In this document: one piece after another, positions 35,902 through 46,304 of the stretch
How the letters are laid out: each line of letters opens with the position of its first letter
Numbering within the stretch: position 1 is the first letter of the stretch
Source of the DNA: Chryseobacterium defluvii
GTDB taxonomy: Bacteria; Bacteroidota; Bacteroidia; Flavobacteriales; Weeksellaceae
Assembly: GCF_003634775.1 (NCBI RefSeq)
Contig: NZ_RBXB01000001.1
Span: forward strand, 248,001 to 312,000
Reading direction: 5' to 3'
DNA: 64,000 nucleotides
Notes under the pieces: model-generated
The model's database searches: none
The model's input: only the letters and a program-made list of their open reading frames with translations
Told to the model about the DNA's origin: nothing
Position numbers and translations under genes: made by a program

Positions 35902-36179
35902 TGGAATCTATTAATTTTATCGGGGTTGAGCCTGAAAACCTCATCAATGAAATCGTAAGTAAGGTAAAAGAATCCTTGCTTACAGACTTAGAAAAAACTT
36001 TCAAGGAAAAAGAGCCGAAACGCTATCTTTCCGCAGATGACATCTGCGAACGCTTCGGAGTATCAAAACCCACCATCCATGAGTGGCGTAAACGCGGAAT
36101 TCTGAAATCCTATAAACTCGGTTCCAGGGTTTATTACAGATTGGATGAGATAGAAAATGCAATGATTGTTAACGATTAA
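35901..36179 (+). CDS. Excisionase-like helix-turn-helix DNA-binding protein
   Basis: A 92-aa protein. After a helical N-terminus, residues ~45-90 form a MerR/excisionase-type winged HTH: 'YLSADDICERFGVSKPTIHE', then 'WRKRGILKSYKLGSRVYYR' and 'LDEIENAM'. Such proteins act as recombination directionality factors or regulators in Bacteroidetes mobile elements. ATG at 35901 is preferred over an upstream TTG because the inverted repeat lies across the latter. It leads a run of element genes. Confidence 0.82.
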   Translation: MESINFIGVEPENLINEIVSKVKESLLTDLEKTFKEKEPKRYLSADDICERFGVSKPTIHEWRKRGILKSYKLGSRVYYRLDEIENAMIVND

Positions 36180-36189
36180 ATTTTCTATC

Positions 36190-36624
36190 ATGCCAATCTC
36201 TAACAACAATTACCGAACTATTATATACAAGTTAGATGAGGTCAAAAAGACCTTTCGACAGTATAAAATACAGGATGACATACAACCAACTATAGAAAGC
36301 CATTTTCTGCCTGAATTGCTTCGTGTTGAAAAGAATAACGGGTACAATACCTTTAGCGGGTTTAACAACCTTTTACAGCTCCGTGATGTCTCCAATTGGT
36401 CTTTATGCACAAGACAAGGTTTAAAACCTACCGGAATCAATCATTTCTATAGCACAGACTTATTTATAGAAAATGACAGACTGTTATGTATTCTCTACTA
36501 TCCAAAAGAAGGTCAAATCATTGAATTAAATGTTTTCCGGGAATTTTACCCATGTAAGAAATCAGGAATTCCGGAAAGAGTAAGAGAAATTACTCAAAGT
36601 ATAGCCCATAAAAAAGAGATATAA
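36190..36624 (+). CDS. Conserved-looking mobile-element protein of unknown function
   Basis: A 144-aa cytosolic protein not recognised. It contains 'PISNNNYRTIIYKLDEVKKT', 'WSLCTRQGLKPTGINHFYST' and a C-terminal 'REFYPCKKSGIPERVREI'. It sits between the excisionase-like gene and the Rep-like gene, a typical position for element accessory replication genes. ATG at 36190 was preferred over an in-frame TTG at 36166, which would overlap the previous gene. Confidence 0.5.
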   Translation: MPISNNNYRTIIYKLDEVKKTFRQYKIQDDIQPTIESHFLPELLRVEKNNGYNTFSGFNNLLQLRDVSNWSLCTRQGLKPTGINHFYSTDLFIENDRLLCILYYPKEGQIIELNVFREFYPCKKSGIPERVREITQSIAHKKEI

Positions 36625-36695
36625 AACTTATATCCCTTTCGTTGTTCAAACTTGACAAAGATGAGAATCTTTTGTCTTTACAAAGACAAGAAAAT

Positions 36696-37739
36696 ATGCC
36701 GACCGACTTTGTAAAATTTCAATATATGGATAAGAATTATGAGCTTCCCACGGATAAGACCGATTTTATTATTTCCGTGAATAATGAGACAGGAGAGACC
36801 GATGATAAAAAAGAGGGTAAATATTTTGGTATGCAGATCATTAAATATTCCTCAGGTCGTGTGATGATTAAGGGAAGCATTCACAAATTTTTTAACCGTA
36901 CCGATTTTAACGGAAACGATTTTGATATGCAAAACCTTTCCATTGCACTCAAAGACCTTGAAACAGAAATAGGCTTAAAACCTGAATACTGCAAACTGGA
37001 AAATATCGAAATAGGAGTGAATATACAATTACCATTCAATCCCAATAAGATATTACAAAACTTACTCTTTCACCGATCCGTAGAATTTAATAAAACCATT
37101 TCCGGAGCTTTTTATTACCAATCGGCAAAGAGAGACTATATTGTTAAAATATACAATAAAACAGCACAGTATGAAAAGAAACTAAAGAAGTATTCCGAGA
37201 ATCAAAGCTTTATGAAACCTGACGAAAAGAAGCAGTTTACGTTATTCAAAAAGACAGTAAACGAACATTTACAACCCAATACCTTACGATTTGAGTTGAA
37301 GTTTTTAAAAATGAATGTGTTGAATGATCTGGGTATTGTATATCTATCAGACCTTATAAAACCTGAAATGGTGGATACATTCAAAAACCTATTATTAAAA
37401 GAATTTGAGGAAGTCTATTTCTATGACTACACTACCGATGAAACCAACATGAAAAAAACAGAAATAAACAAGCTCAAAGATTACCGGAATCCTAATTACT
37501 GGGTCAACCTCAACAAAAAAGATAAATATTACCACAAGAGAAAGTTTCAGGAAATGACATTGAAATATTCTCAAAATATAAAAGCAAAAGTTTTGGAACT
37601 GATAAAACAGAAAATAGAAAAGATGAGAGAAAAAAGTTTAGACTTTTCGACCGACAATTTTACAGAAAATGGAAAACGGAAATTTAGACTTTTCGACCGT
37701 TCAGATATAGGGTCAAAAAGTCCAAAATTAACCACTTAA
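36696..37739 (+). CDS. Putative replication initiator (G2P/Rep-like)
   Basis: A 347-aa protein with 'YQSAKRDYIVKIYNKTAQYE' and 'LRFELKFLKMNVLNDLGIVY', motifs of the kind found in phage/plasmid rolling-circle-type Rep proteins (gene II/X-like) of Bacteroidetes elements. The C-terminus is strongly basic. The first in-frame codon is TTG at 36642; the ATG at 36696 gives a cleaner N-terminus ('MPTDFVKFQYMDKNYELP'). If right, the element could replicate after excision. The assignment rests on a few motifs and is tentative. Confidence 0.5.
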   Translation: MPTDFVKFQYMDKNYELPTDKTDFIISVNNETGETDDKKEGKYFGMQIIKYSSGRVMIKGSIHKFFNRTDFNGNDFDMQNLSIALKDLETEIGLKPEYCKLENIEIGVNIQLPFNPNKILQNLLFHRSVEFNKTISGAFYYQSAKRDYIVKIYNKTAQYEKKLKKYSENQSFMKPDEKKQFTLFKKTVNEHLQPNTLRFELKFLKMNVLNDLGIVYLSDLIKPEMVDTFKNLLLKEFEEVYFYDYTTDETNMKKTEINKLKDYRNPNYWVNLNKKDKYYHKRKFQEMTLKYSQNIKAKVLELIKQKIEKMREKSLDFSTDNFTENGKRKFRLFDRSDIGSKSPKLTT

Positions 37740-37750
37740 AACTAAGAGAG

Positions 37751-38068
37751 ATGAAAAAGATAGTTTCAACGAAAAATAAGGCTCAAAATGCAGATATTGA
37801 GAATTGTGATTTATTAAAAAATAGGCAGGAAAATGAAAAAGATAGTAAAGGAGGCAACAGAGAAAAAAAACAGGAAGAACAGGAATTTGAAGTAAAGATG
37901 TTGGAAATTGATTTTGTAGAATTAGATATGAGTTTTTTGGATATATTAGATATTGAAGTTGACTTATATGAATTGGAAATAACAGAGTTGATTTTAGAAA
38001 TGCCGGAAATAGATTTAGATTTTCCCGAATTTGAAATACTGGATTTTGACCTGTTTACTGATGAATAG
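37751..38068 (+). CDS. Small, extremely acidic protein of unknown function
   Basis: A 105-aa protein. The N-terminal ~45 residues are charged with Lys, Glu and Gln. The remainder alternates hydrophobic residues with Asp/Glu ('LDMSFLDILDIEVDLYELEI', 'EMPEIDLDFPEFEILDFDLF') and has almost no basic residues. It follows the Rep-like gene by 11 nt. Such composition can mimic DNA or cap a basic partner, possibly the basic Rep tail, but no family is recognised. Confidence 0.5.
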   Translation: MKKIVSTKNKAQNADIENCDLLKNRQENEKDSKGGNREKKQEEQEFEVKMLEIDFVELDMSFLDILDIEVDLYELEITELILEMPEIDLDFPEFEILDFDLFTDE

Positions 38069-38293
38069 AGAGGTTTTAAAAGTAAACATACCGTATTTAA
38101 CAGATGTCGTTTCTGGATATATTTTAAAACGCTTGTAAGTGCTATAAACAAAGGGTTTGCAATGAAAACAAGCTAAAGTAGGTGTAAAGTTCCTTAATAA
38201 TTTAGGTTATTAATTTGAATTGAAAAAGAAAACGCAAAATTAAGCAGAACAAATATAAATACTAATAGAAACTAACATTTAAAAGTTAAAATT

Positions 38294-38884
38294 ATGGGAA
38301 GATGGAGCAATTGCCCTGATGAAGTCGAAAGCTTGAAAAATATTACAATTAATGATTTAAAAAAATTGTGTTACTTGCAACCTAATGTGTACCTCAACAG
38401 AAATATTTTCTGGACGAACCAGATAGGAGAGAGAACAAGTTCTATTACCATTGTAATAGATACTTCCGATACCGATGGTTACATTACTTTTGATTATACT
38501 TACAACCAATCACAAAAGATCAATTATAAAGTTCGCTTAATTACCCGTCCTTCCAATTTAGGAAATGGTTTGTTATGGTTTTTTGTTTGTCCCAGTACAC
38601 AAAAAGTTTGCAGGAAATTACATCTTAACAGCGGATACTTTCTACACCGGACAGCATTTAATGGTGTCTATTATGAAAAACAGTTACAGTCTAAGAAATG
38701 GAGAGAATGGGAAAGGATGTTTGGTTCTTTCTTAGATGATAAGATCTATGAAGAAATGAATAAAAAGCATTTTAAGAAATATTATAAAGGTAAGCCAACA
38801 AAAAAATATCTACAACTCATGAAGAAAATTAATTCCAGAAAAGTCGTCAATTTTGAAGATATTGAGAAAGCTTTATTGTTGTAA
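38294..38884 (+). CDS. Conserved mobile-element protein of unknown function
   Basis: A 196-aa protein, 'MGRWSNCPDEVESLKNITIN' at the start and 'FFVCPSTQKVCRKLHLNSGY' and 'FLHRTAFNGVYYEKQLQSKK' in the middle, with a Lys-rich helical C-terminus. The paired Cys and basic character hint at nucleic-acid contact. Proteins of this look recur in Bacteroidetes mobile elements, but I cannot name a function. It lies directly before the tracrRNA. Confidence 0.5.
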   Translation: MGRWSNCPDEVESLKNITINDLKKLCYLQPNVYLNRNIFWTNQIGERTSSITIVIDTSDTDGYITFDYTYNQSQKINYKVRLITRPSNLGNGLLWFFVCPSTQKVCRKLHLNSGYFLHRTAFNGVYYEKQLQSKKWREWERMFGSFLDDKIYEEMNKKHFKKYYKGKPTKKYLQLMKKINSRKVVNFEDIEKALLL

Positions 38885-38936
38885 GATTTGTTTTATAGCA
38901 GTTTATCAGATTTGGTTGTATAGGAATGTAAGGAAT

Positions 38937-39022
38937 TTAAAGAAAAATGCCCCGAAGATAGTCGAGGCGCTAAATGTTTTCACAACGGAATAATCCTTAT
39001 TGTGAATTGCTTTCAAAAATTT
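38937..39022 (-). ncRNA. tracrRNA of the type II-C CRISPR system
   Basis: Positions 39000-39021 are identical over 22 nt to the complement of the CRISPR repeat, i.e. the anti-repeat. Reading leftward on the minus strand it continues into a nexus-like AAGGATTATTCC enclosed by TTCACAA/TTGTGAA, then a hairpin GCCTCGA...TTCGGGGC (one mismatch) and a T run at about 38946-38941. This order matches known tracrRNAs. A perfect promoter lies just upstream (39029-39059). It pairs with the crRNA repeat, enabling RNase III processing and Cas9 loading. Confidence 0.88.
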
Positions 39023-39028
39023 ATAATT

Positions 39029-39059
39029 CAAATATAACGAAATCCATTTTACATATCAA
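39029..39059 (-). promoter_or_regulatory. tracrRNA promoter
   Basis: On the minus strand: TTG (39059-39057), 20 bp, TATATTTG (39036-39029). The -7 box is perfect and start of transcription about 7 nt later falls at the first base of the anti-repeat region. Confidence 0.7.
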
Positions 39060-39127
39060 TAAGGAAAACCGTAATTTAAATATTTTTTTTCTGCTTATTT
39101 TTATGTGTTTACAAAACTACAATTGCT

Positions 39128-42100
39128 ATGATTAAAAATATACTTGGATTAGACTTAGGTACAAATTCAATCGGTTGGGCACTAGTTCGGCAGGATTTTG
39201 AAAATAAATTAGGTGAAATTCTTGGAATGGGAAGCAGGATTATTCCTATGTCTCAGGATATTTTGGGAGAATTTGGAAAAGGTAATTCTGTTTCTCAAAC
39301 CGCAGAACGTACAGGCTACAGAAGTGTAAGAAGGTTGCGTGAAAGATTTTTATTACGTAGAGAAAGACTTCACAGGGTTTTGAATGTCTTAGGCTTTTTG
39401 CCAGAACATTACGCTTTACAGATTGATTTTGAAAATAGATTTGGTAAGTTTAGAGCCGAAACAGAGCCTAAATTGGTTTATGATGATGAGGGATTTATTT
39501 TTAAAAATTCCTTTGAAGAAATGCTCTCAGATTTCAAAAAACATCAACCTAGGCTTTTAGAAAATAACAGGAAAATTCCTTATGATTGGACAATTTATTA
39601 TCTCCGAAAAAAGGCACTTACTCAAAAAATTGAGAAAGAAGAACTAGTCTGGATTCTTTTGAACTTTAATCAGAAGCGTGGTTATTACCAGTTGAGAGGT
39701 GAAGAGGAAGAAGAGAACCCTAATAAATTAGTGGAATTTTATTCTTTAAAAATTATAGATGTTTTAGCCGATGAACCTCAAAGAGGAAAACCGGATATTT
39801 GGTATTCACTGATTTTAGAAAACGGATGGATTTACAGACGATCGAGTAAAATTCCTTTATTTGATTGGAAAGATAAGATAAAAGATTTTATTGTAACTAT
39901 TGATTTAAGTGATGATGGAAGCATTAAAAAGGATAGAGAAGGAAATGAGAAAAGGAGTTTTCGAGCACCAAGTGAAAATGATTGGACACTTGTAAAAAAG
40001 AAAACAGAGCAGGAAATCGACCAATCGCATAAAACTGTTGGAACATATATTTATGAAACTTTGCTTCAAAATCCCAAGCAAAAAATTAAAGGAAAACTAG
40101 TTCGTACAATTGAAAGAAAATTCTATAGAACTGAACTCAAACAAATTCTGGAAAAACAGAAAGAGTTTCATCCGGAATTACAAAATGATGATTTATATAA
40201 TGATTGCGTGAGAGAATTATACCGCAATAATGAAACTCATCAACTGACATTGAGCAAAAAAGATTTTGTTCACTTATTTTTGAATGATATTATTTTTTAC
40301 CAAAGACCTTTAAAAAGTCAGAAATCTTCTATTTCCAACTGTACTCTTGAATTCAGAAAATATAAAGATGAAAATAAAGTAGATCAGACACAATATTTGA
40401 AAACTATTCCAAAATCAAATCCATATTATCAGGAATTTCGTATTTGGCAGTGGGTGTTTAATTTGAATATTTACAAAAAAGATGATGATACGAATGTAAC
40501 TAAAGAATTTTTAAGAAATATTCAAGACTATGAAACTCTGTTTGGCTTCTTAAATAACAGGAAAGAGGTGGATCAAAAAGCATTGTTAAAACACTTTAAA
40601 TTAAATGAAAAAACACATCGTTGGAATTATGTAGAAGACAAAAAGTACCCCTGTAATGAAACCAAAACAATGATTTTGACGAGGTTGGAAAAAGTTGAAA
40701 ATTGTTTGGTTAATTTCCTGACAAGAGAAATGGAACAAAGTATATGGCACATTATCTATTCCGTCAATGATAAAACAGAATATGAAAAAGCATTAAAATC
40801 ATTTGCCAGAAGAAATAATTTAGATGAAAGTTCATTTTTTGAAGCCTTTAGAAAATTCCCGCCATTCAAAAGTGAATATGGTTCTTTTTCAGAAAAAGCG
40901 ATTAAGAAATTGCTGCCAATAATGCGTTTGGGAAAATATTGGAATTGGGAAAATATTGATGAAAAATCTCAAGAAAGAATTGGAAAAATTATCACAGGAG
41001 AATTTGATGAGAATATCAAAGATAAAGTCAGGGAAAAAGTATTACATCTTACGAATGAAAAACATTTTCAGGGTTTGCCATTATGGTTGACTCAATATAT
41101 AGTTTACGGACGTCATTCGGAAGCTTCAGTTTTAGGAAAATGGAATTCTGCAGATGATTTAGAAGAGTTCCTAAAAGAATTTAAACAACATTCGCTTCGT
41201 AATCCAATTGTAGAGCAAGTGATTACCGAAACCTTACGCGTTGTAAAAGATATTTGGTTGAAATATGGGAACGGAGCAAAAGATTTCTTTAATGAAATTC
41301 ATATTGAGTTAGGAAGAGAAATGAAGCTTCCCGCTGAGGAAAGAGAAAAACTAACTCGACAAATTTCTGAAAATGAAAATACCAGTCTTCGAATTAAAGC
41401 TTTATTAGCTGAAATGATGAATGATAATGAAGTCGAAAATGTTCGTCCTTTTTCTCCGATGCAACAGGAAATTCTTAAAATTTATGAAGAGGGGGTTTTA
41501 AATTCTGATATTGAAATTGAAGATGAATATTTAAAAATCAGTAAAACAGCACAGCCTTCTTCATCCGATTTAAAGCGTTATAAGCTTTGGCTCGAGCAGA
41601 AATACCGCTCACCCTATACAGGAGAAATTATTCCGTTAAACAAATTATTTACTCCTGAATACGAGATTGAGCATATTATCCCTCAAAGCCGTTATTTTGA
41701 TGATAGTTTCAGTAATAAAATTATATGTGAATCAGCAGTTAATAAATTGAAAGATAATCACATTGGTCTTGGTTTTATTAAACAGTTTCACGGAACAACT
41801 GTAGAATGCGGTTTGGGAAGGAATGTAAGAATTTTTGAAGTAGAAGCCTATGAAGATTTTGTAAAGAAACACTACGCTAAAAACCGTAGTAAGAGAACAA
41901 AACTTCTTTTAGAGGAAATTCCTGAAAAAATGATTGAACGCCAGTTGAATGATACAAGATACATCAGCAAATATATTTCAGGAGTACTTTCTAATATTGT
42001 TAGAATAGAAGACGGAACAGATGAAGGAGTAAATTCTAAAAATATTGTTCCGGGAAATGGAAAAATCACAACACAATTGAAACAAGATTGGGGATTGAGT

Positions 42101-43417
42101 GATGTCTGGAATGAATTAATACTTCCACGTTTTGAAAGAATGAACCAATTGACCAATTCAAGTGATTTTACAGTATGGAGTAAAAATCATCAGAAATTCT
42201 TACCTACAGTTCCAGTTGAATTTTCAAAAGGATTCTCTAAAAAAAGGATAGATCACCGACATCATGCAATGGATGCTTTGGTAATTGCATGTGCAACAAA
42301 AGATCATATTAACCTTCTAAATAATCAATCAGCAAAATCAGATACCAAAAGATACGATTTAAAGAGAAAGCTGATGAAATTTGAAAAGGTAGTTTATAAT
42401 CATCCTCAAACCGACGAAAAAGTTGAAAAAGATGTTCCTAAACAATTTTTGAAACCTTGGAATAACTTTTCTGTTGATGCGAAAAACAAATTGGAAACAA
42501 TTATTGTAAGCTTTAAGCAAAATTTGCGTGTTATTAATAAAGCTACTAATAATTATGAAAAATGGATTGAAAAAAATGGCGTTAAAACAAAAGAACTGGT
42601 AAAGCAAAAAGGGATAAATTGGGCGATACGAAAACCAATGCATAAAGAAACTGTTTCAGGAAAAGTTGATTTATCATGGGTTAAAGTTCCGAAAGGCAAA
42701 ATATTAACGGCGACAAGAAAAAGTGTAGATTCTTCATTTGACCTGAAAACAATTGCTTCAATTACCGATACAGGGATTCAGAAGATTCTGAAAAATTATT
42801 TGGAGTTTAAAGGCAGTCCTGAATTAGCATTTTCTCCGGAAGGAATTGAGGATATGAACAGAAATATCGAAAAATTTAATGAAGGTAAACCACATCAACC
42901 TATTAATAAAGTCAGAATTTTTGAGCTTGGAAGTAAATTTCCCGTAGGACAAACAGGGAATAAAAAAAATAAATATGTAGAGGCTGCCAAAGGAACAAAT
43001 CTGTTTTTTGCTGTATATGAAAATAAAAACGGGAAAAGAAGTTATGAAACAATTCCATTAAATGAAGTAATTGAAAGACAAAAACAAGGTTTGGATTCTG
43101 TTCTATTTAAAAGTAAAGAAGACTTCTTACTATGCCCAAATGATTTAGTTTATATTCCTTCAGGCGATGAGGTTGAAAATGTGTATAATATAGATTTTGA
43201 GAATTTTACGAAGCAAAAAATGGCAAATATTTATAAAGTGGTTAGCTTTTCTGGAAGTCAGATATTTTTTATTCAGCAGAATGTTTCTGTATCAATTGTA
43301 AATAAAACCGAATTTTCCACTTTAAATAAAATGGAAAGGTCGATTGATGGATTAATGATTAAAGATAATTGTGTTAAGTTGAAAATAGATCGTTTAGGTA
43401 ATATTTTAAAAACATAA
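39128..43417 (+). CDS. cas9: CRISPR-associated endonuclease Cas9, type II-C
   Basis: A 1429-aa RNA-guided DNA endonuclease, within the size of long Bacteroidetes II-C Cas9. RuvC-I 'ILGLDLGTNSIGWALV' (Asp9), an arginine-rich bridge helix near 64-90 ('RSVRRLRERFLLRRERLHR'), RuvC-II 'IHIELGREMK' (Glu727), HNH 'YEIEHIIPQSRYFDDSFSNK' (His849), RuvC-III 'DHRHHAMDALVIACA' (His1046, Asp1049). All expected catalytic residues are present, so it should be active. The C-terminal region includes the PAM-interacting domain; its PAM cannot be read. cas1 and cas2 follow (7-nt gap, then 4-nt overlap) and no csn2/cas4 is present, which defines II-C. Confidence 0.97.
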   Translation: MIKNILGLDLGTNSIGWALVRQDFENKLGEILGMGSRIIPMSQDILGEFGKGNSVSQTAERTGYRSVRRLRERFLLRRERLHRVLNVLGFLPEHYALQIDFENRFGKFRAETEPKLVYDDEGFIFKNSFEEMLSDFKKHQPRLLENNRKIPYDWTIYYLRKKALTQKIEKEELVWILLNFNQKRGYYQLRGEEEEENPNKLVEFYSLKIIDVLADEPQRGKPDIWYSLILENGWIYRRSSKIPLFDWKDKIKDFIVTIDLSDDGSIKKDREGNEKRSFRAPSENDWTLVKKKTEQEIDQSHKTVGTYIYETLLQNPKQKIKGKLVRTIERKFYRTELKQILEKQKEFHPELQNDDLYNDCVRELYRNNETHQLTLSKKDFVHLFLNDIIFYQRPLKSQKSSISNCTLEFRKYKDENKVDQTQYLKTIPKSNPYYQEFRIWQWVFNLNIYKKDDDTNVTKEFLRNIQDYETLFGFLNNRKEVDQKALLKHFKLNEKTHRWNYVEDKKYPCNETKTMILTRLEKVENCLVNFLTREMEQSIWHIIYSVNDKTEYEKALKSFARRNNLDESSFFEAFRKFPPFKSEYGSFSEKAIKKLLPIMRLGKYWNWENIDEKSQERIGKIITGEFDENIKDKVREKVLHLTNEKHFQGLPLWLTQYIVYGRHSEASVLGKWNSADDLEEFLKEFKQHSLRNPIVEQVITETLRVVKDIWLKYGNGAKDFFNEIHIELGREMKLPAEEREKLTRQISENENTSLRIKALLAEMMNDNEVENVRPFSPMQQEILKIYEEGVLNSDIEIEDEYLKISKTAQPSSSDLKRYKLWLEQKYRSPYTGEIIPLNKLFTPEYEIEHIIPQSRYFDDSFSNKIICESAVNKLKDNHIGLGFIKQFHGTTVECGLGRNVRIFEVEAYEDFVKKHYAKNRSKRTKLLLEEIPEKMIERQLNDTRYISKYISGVLSNIVRIEDGTDEGVNSKNIVPGNGKITTQLKQDWGLSDVWNELILPRFERMNQLTNSSDFTVWSKNHQKFLPTVPVEFSKGFSKKRIDHRHHAMDALVIACATKDHINLLNNQSAKSDTKRYDLKRKLMKFEKVVYNHPQTDEKVEKDVPKQFLKPWNNFSVDAKNKLETIIVSFKQNLRVINKATNNYEKWIEKNGVKTKELVKQKGINWAIRKPMHKETVSGKVDLSWVKVPKGKILTATRKSVDSSFDLKTIASITDTGIQKILKNYLEFKGSPELAFSPEGIEDMNRNIEKFNEGKPHQPINKVRIFELGSKFPVGQTGNKKNKYVEAAKGTNLFFAVYENKNGKRSYETIPLNEVIERQKQGLDSVLFKSKEDFLLCPNDLVYIPSGDEVENVYNIDFENFTKQKMANIYKVVSFSGSQIFFIQQNVSVSIVNKTEFSTLNKMERSIDGLMIKDNCVKLKIDRLGNILKT

Positions 43418-43424
43418 TATTAAG

Positions 43425-44653
<1,229 letters not shown>

Positions 44654-44671
44654 ATTTTAAATTCTAAAAAT

Positions 44672-44707
44672 AAAAACAATCTGCTGAAAATCAATAGATT
44701 GTTTTTT
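44672..44707. terminator. Two-way terminator between cas2 and the CRISPR array
   Basis: An 11-bp stem AAAAACAATCT/AGATTGTTTTT (44672-44682 and 44696-44706). A T run follows on both strands, so it can end cas transcription from the left and array transcription from the right. Confidence 0.75.
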
Positions 44708-44710
44708 GAG

Positions 44711-46067
44711 GTTGTGACTAATCACGAAGATAATAATTTTTGAAAGCAATTCACAACTAATTTTACAGGATGAACATCTATAGGGTTGTTGTGACTAATC
44801 ACGAAGATAATAATTTTTGAAAGCAATTCACAACAGTAACACATCCGGTAGCGGTGTCCCACTCGTTGTGACTAATCACGAAGATAATAATTTTTGAAAG
44901 CAATTCACAACTATAGTCTCAAGGACCTGTTTTGATGAAATGTTGTGACTAATCACGAAGATAATAATTTTTGAAAGCAATTCACAACAAATGCTGAAGC
45001 GGGGATCTTTTCTAAATCGTTGTGACTAATCACGAAGATAATAATTTTTGAAAGCAATTCACAACGTCTTCCTGATGCGTCTACTGGGATTAGTGGTTGT
45101 GACTAATCACGAAGATAATAATTTTTGAAAGCAATTCACAACGGTATGATTATGATGATAAAGGTTCTGTTAGTTGTGACTAATCACGAAGATAATAATT
45201 TTTGAAAGCAATTCACAACTTAGAGGTATGCCAACTTTAGCCCCTATATGTTGTGACTAATCACGAAGATAATAATTTTTGAAAGCAATTCACAACTAAA
45301 ATTATTACAAGTCGTAAAGTTACTCAGTTGTGACTAATCACGAAGATAATAATTTTTGAAAGCAATTCACAACTAAGGATCAGATCGCCTTTTTCATTCT
45401 TAAGTTGTGACTAATCACGAAGATAATAATTTTTGAAAGCAATTCACAACTGCTGATACCTCCATCACTGTTTCCAGCCCGTTGTGACTAATCACTAAGA
45501 TAATAATTTTTGAAAGCAATTCACAACGGAAGTTGAGTTCACGAAAACTGGTATCAAGTTGTGACTAATCACGAAGATAATAATTTTTGAAAGCAATTCA
45601 CAACAGCTTCGGTAATTAACCGCGCGGTGTTATTGTTGTGACTAATCACGAAGATAATAATTTTTGAAAGCAATTCACAACGCTTTTGTTCGGCATCTGT
45701 ATAGATATATTGTTGTGACTAATCACGAAGATAATAATTTTTGAAAGCAATTCACAACCGCTTACTCGGATTGGAACTCAACTTTTGAGTTGTGACTAAT
45801 CACGAAGATAATAATTTTTGAAAGCAATTCACAACACGAACCAATGATGATTGATCAGACTTACTGTTGTGACTAATCACGAAGATAATAATTTTTGAAA
45901 GCAATTCACAACAGCAATGCAGCCGCATCTTTATAGTCTTGTGTTGTGACTAATCACGAAGATAATAATTTTTGAAAGCAATTCACAACTGGCAAGCATG
46001 TTGGAAATTGCATCCGGATGTTGTGACTAATCACGAAGATAATAATTTTTTGAAAACAACTCACACT
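44711..46067 (-). CRISPR. Type II-C CRISPR array, 18 repeats and 17 spacers
   Basis: Repeats of 47 bp start every 77 bp from 44711 to 46020, so all 17 spacers are 30 bp. Repeats run from GTTGTGACTAATCACGAAG to TGAAAGCAATTCACAAC on the plus strand. The repeat at 45481 has one base change (CACTAAGA). The last, 46020-46067, is degenerate at its right end (insertion, GAAAACAACTCACACT). Because the tracrRNA anti-repeat lies on the minus strand, functional crRNAs must be transcribed from the minus strand. I noticed no spacer match within this window by eye. Confidence 0.97.
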
Positions 46068-46120
46068 TATTAGCATTTCATAAATAAGTGAGGTCAATTA
46101 TGAAAATAAGAATAAACTTA

Positions 46121-46138
46121 TTGACTAATGGTTGACTA
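46121..46138 (+). repeat. Right pair of candidate integrase arm sites
   Basis: TTGACTA at 46121 and 46132, 11 bp apart, the same orientation and spacing as the pair at 22614/22625 near the left end of the element. Confidence 0.5.
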
Positions 46139-46141
46139 AAA

Positions 46142-46172
46142 AAATAAAAACCACTTGATTATCAAGTGGTTT
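46142..46172 (-). terminator. Terminator next to the shared attachment site
   Basis: AACCACTTGA/TCAAGTGGTT (about 46150-46171) is a near-perfect palindrome preceded by an A-rich run (T run on the minus strand). As at 22422-22450, it lies on the tRNA-3' side of the core at 46182. Confidence 0.65.
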
Positions 46173-46181
46173 AATTTCAGA

Positions 46182-46198
46182 TTGTAGACCCACAGGGA
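46182..46198 (-). other. Shared attachment core between the first element and the prophage
   Basis: An exact second copy of the 17-bp core at 22451-22467. It ends the first element and begins the second, whose integrase gene lies 131 bp further right. The third copy, with the complete tRNA, would be expected beyond the window on the right. Confidence 0.62.
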
Positions 46199-46304
46199 TC
46201 AATGTTTATAAATTATATTAAATCATTATTAATTGAAATGCTTTATTAAAAGCTAAAACGATTTATTATCAATCTTTAATAATCTTATTCAAGCTATAAA
46301 AAGT

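Noticed and set aside
37783-38151. 122-codon minus-strand ORF opposite the acidic protein
   Set aside because: Ser/Lys/Ile low-complexity mirror of the acidic repeats; no independent support.
42359-42643. Minus-strand ORFs inside cas9
   Set aside because: Phe/Ile/Asn-rich shadows in AT-rich coding sequence; cas9 frame is unambiguous.
44711-46067. Plus-strand transcription of the CRISPR array from an AATTTTTG box in each repeat
   Set aside because: Plus-strand crRNA would match rather than pair with the minus-strand tracrRNA, which has a full promoter, nexus and terminator.
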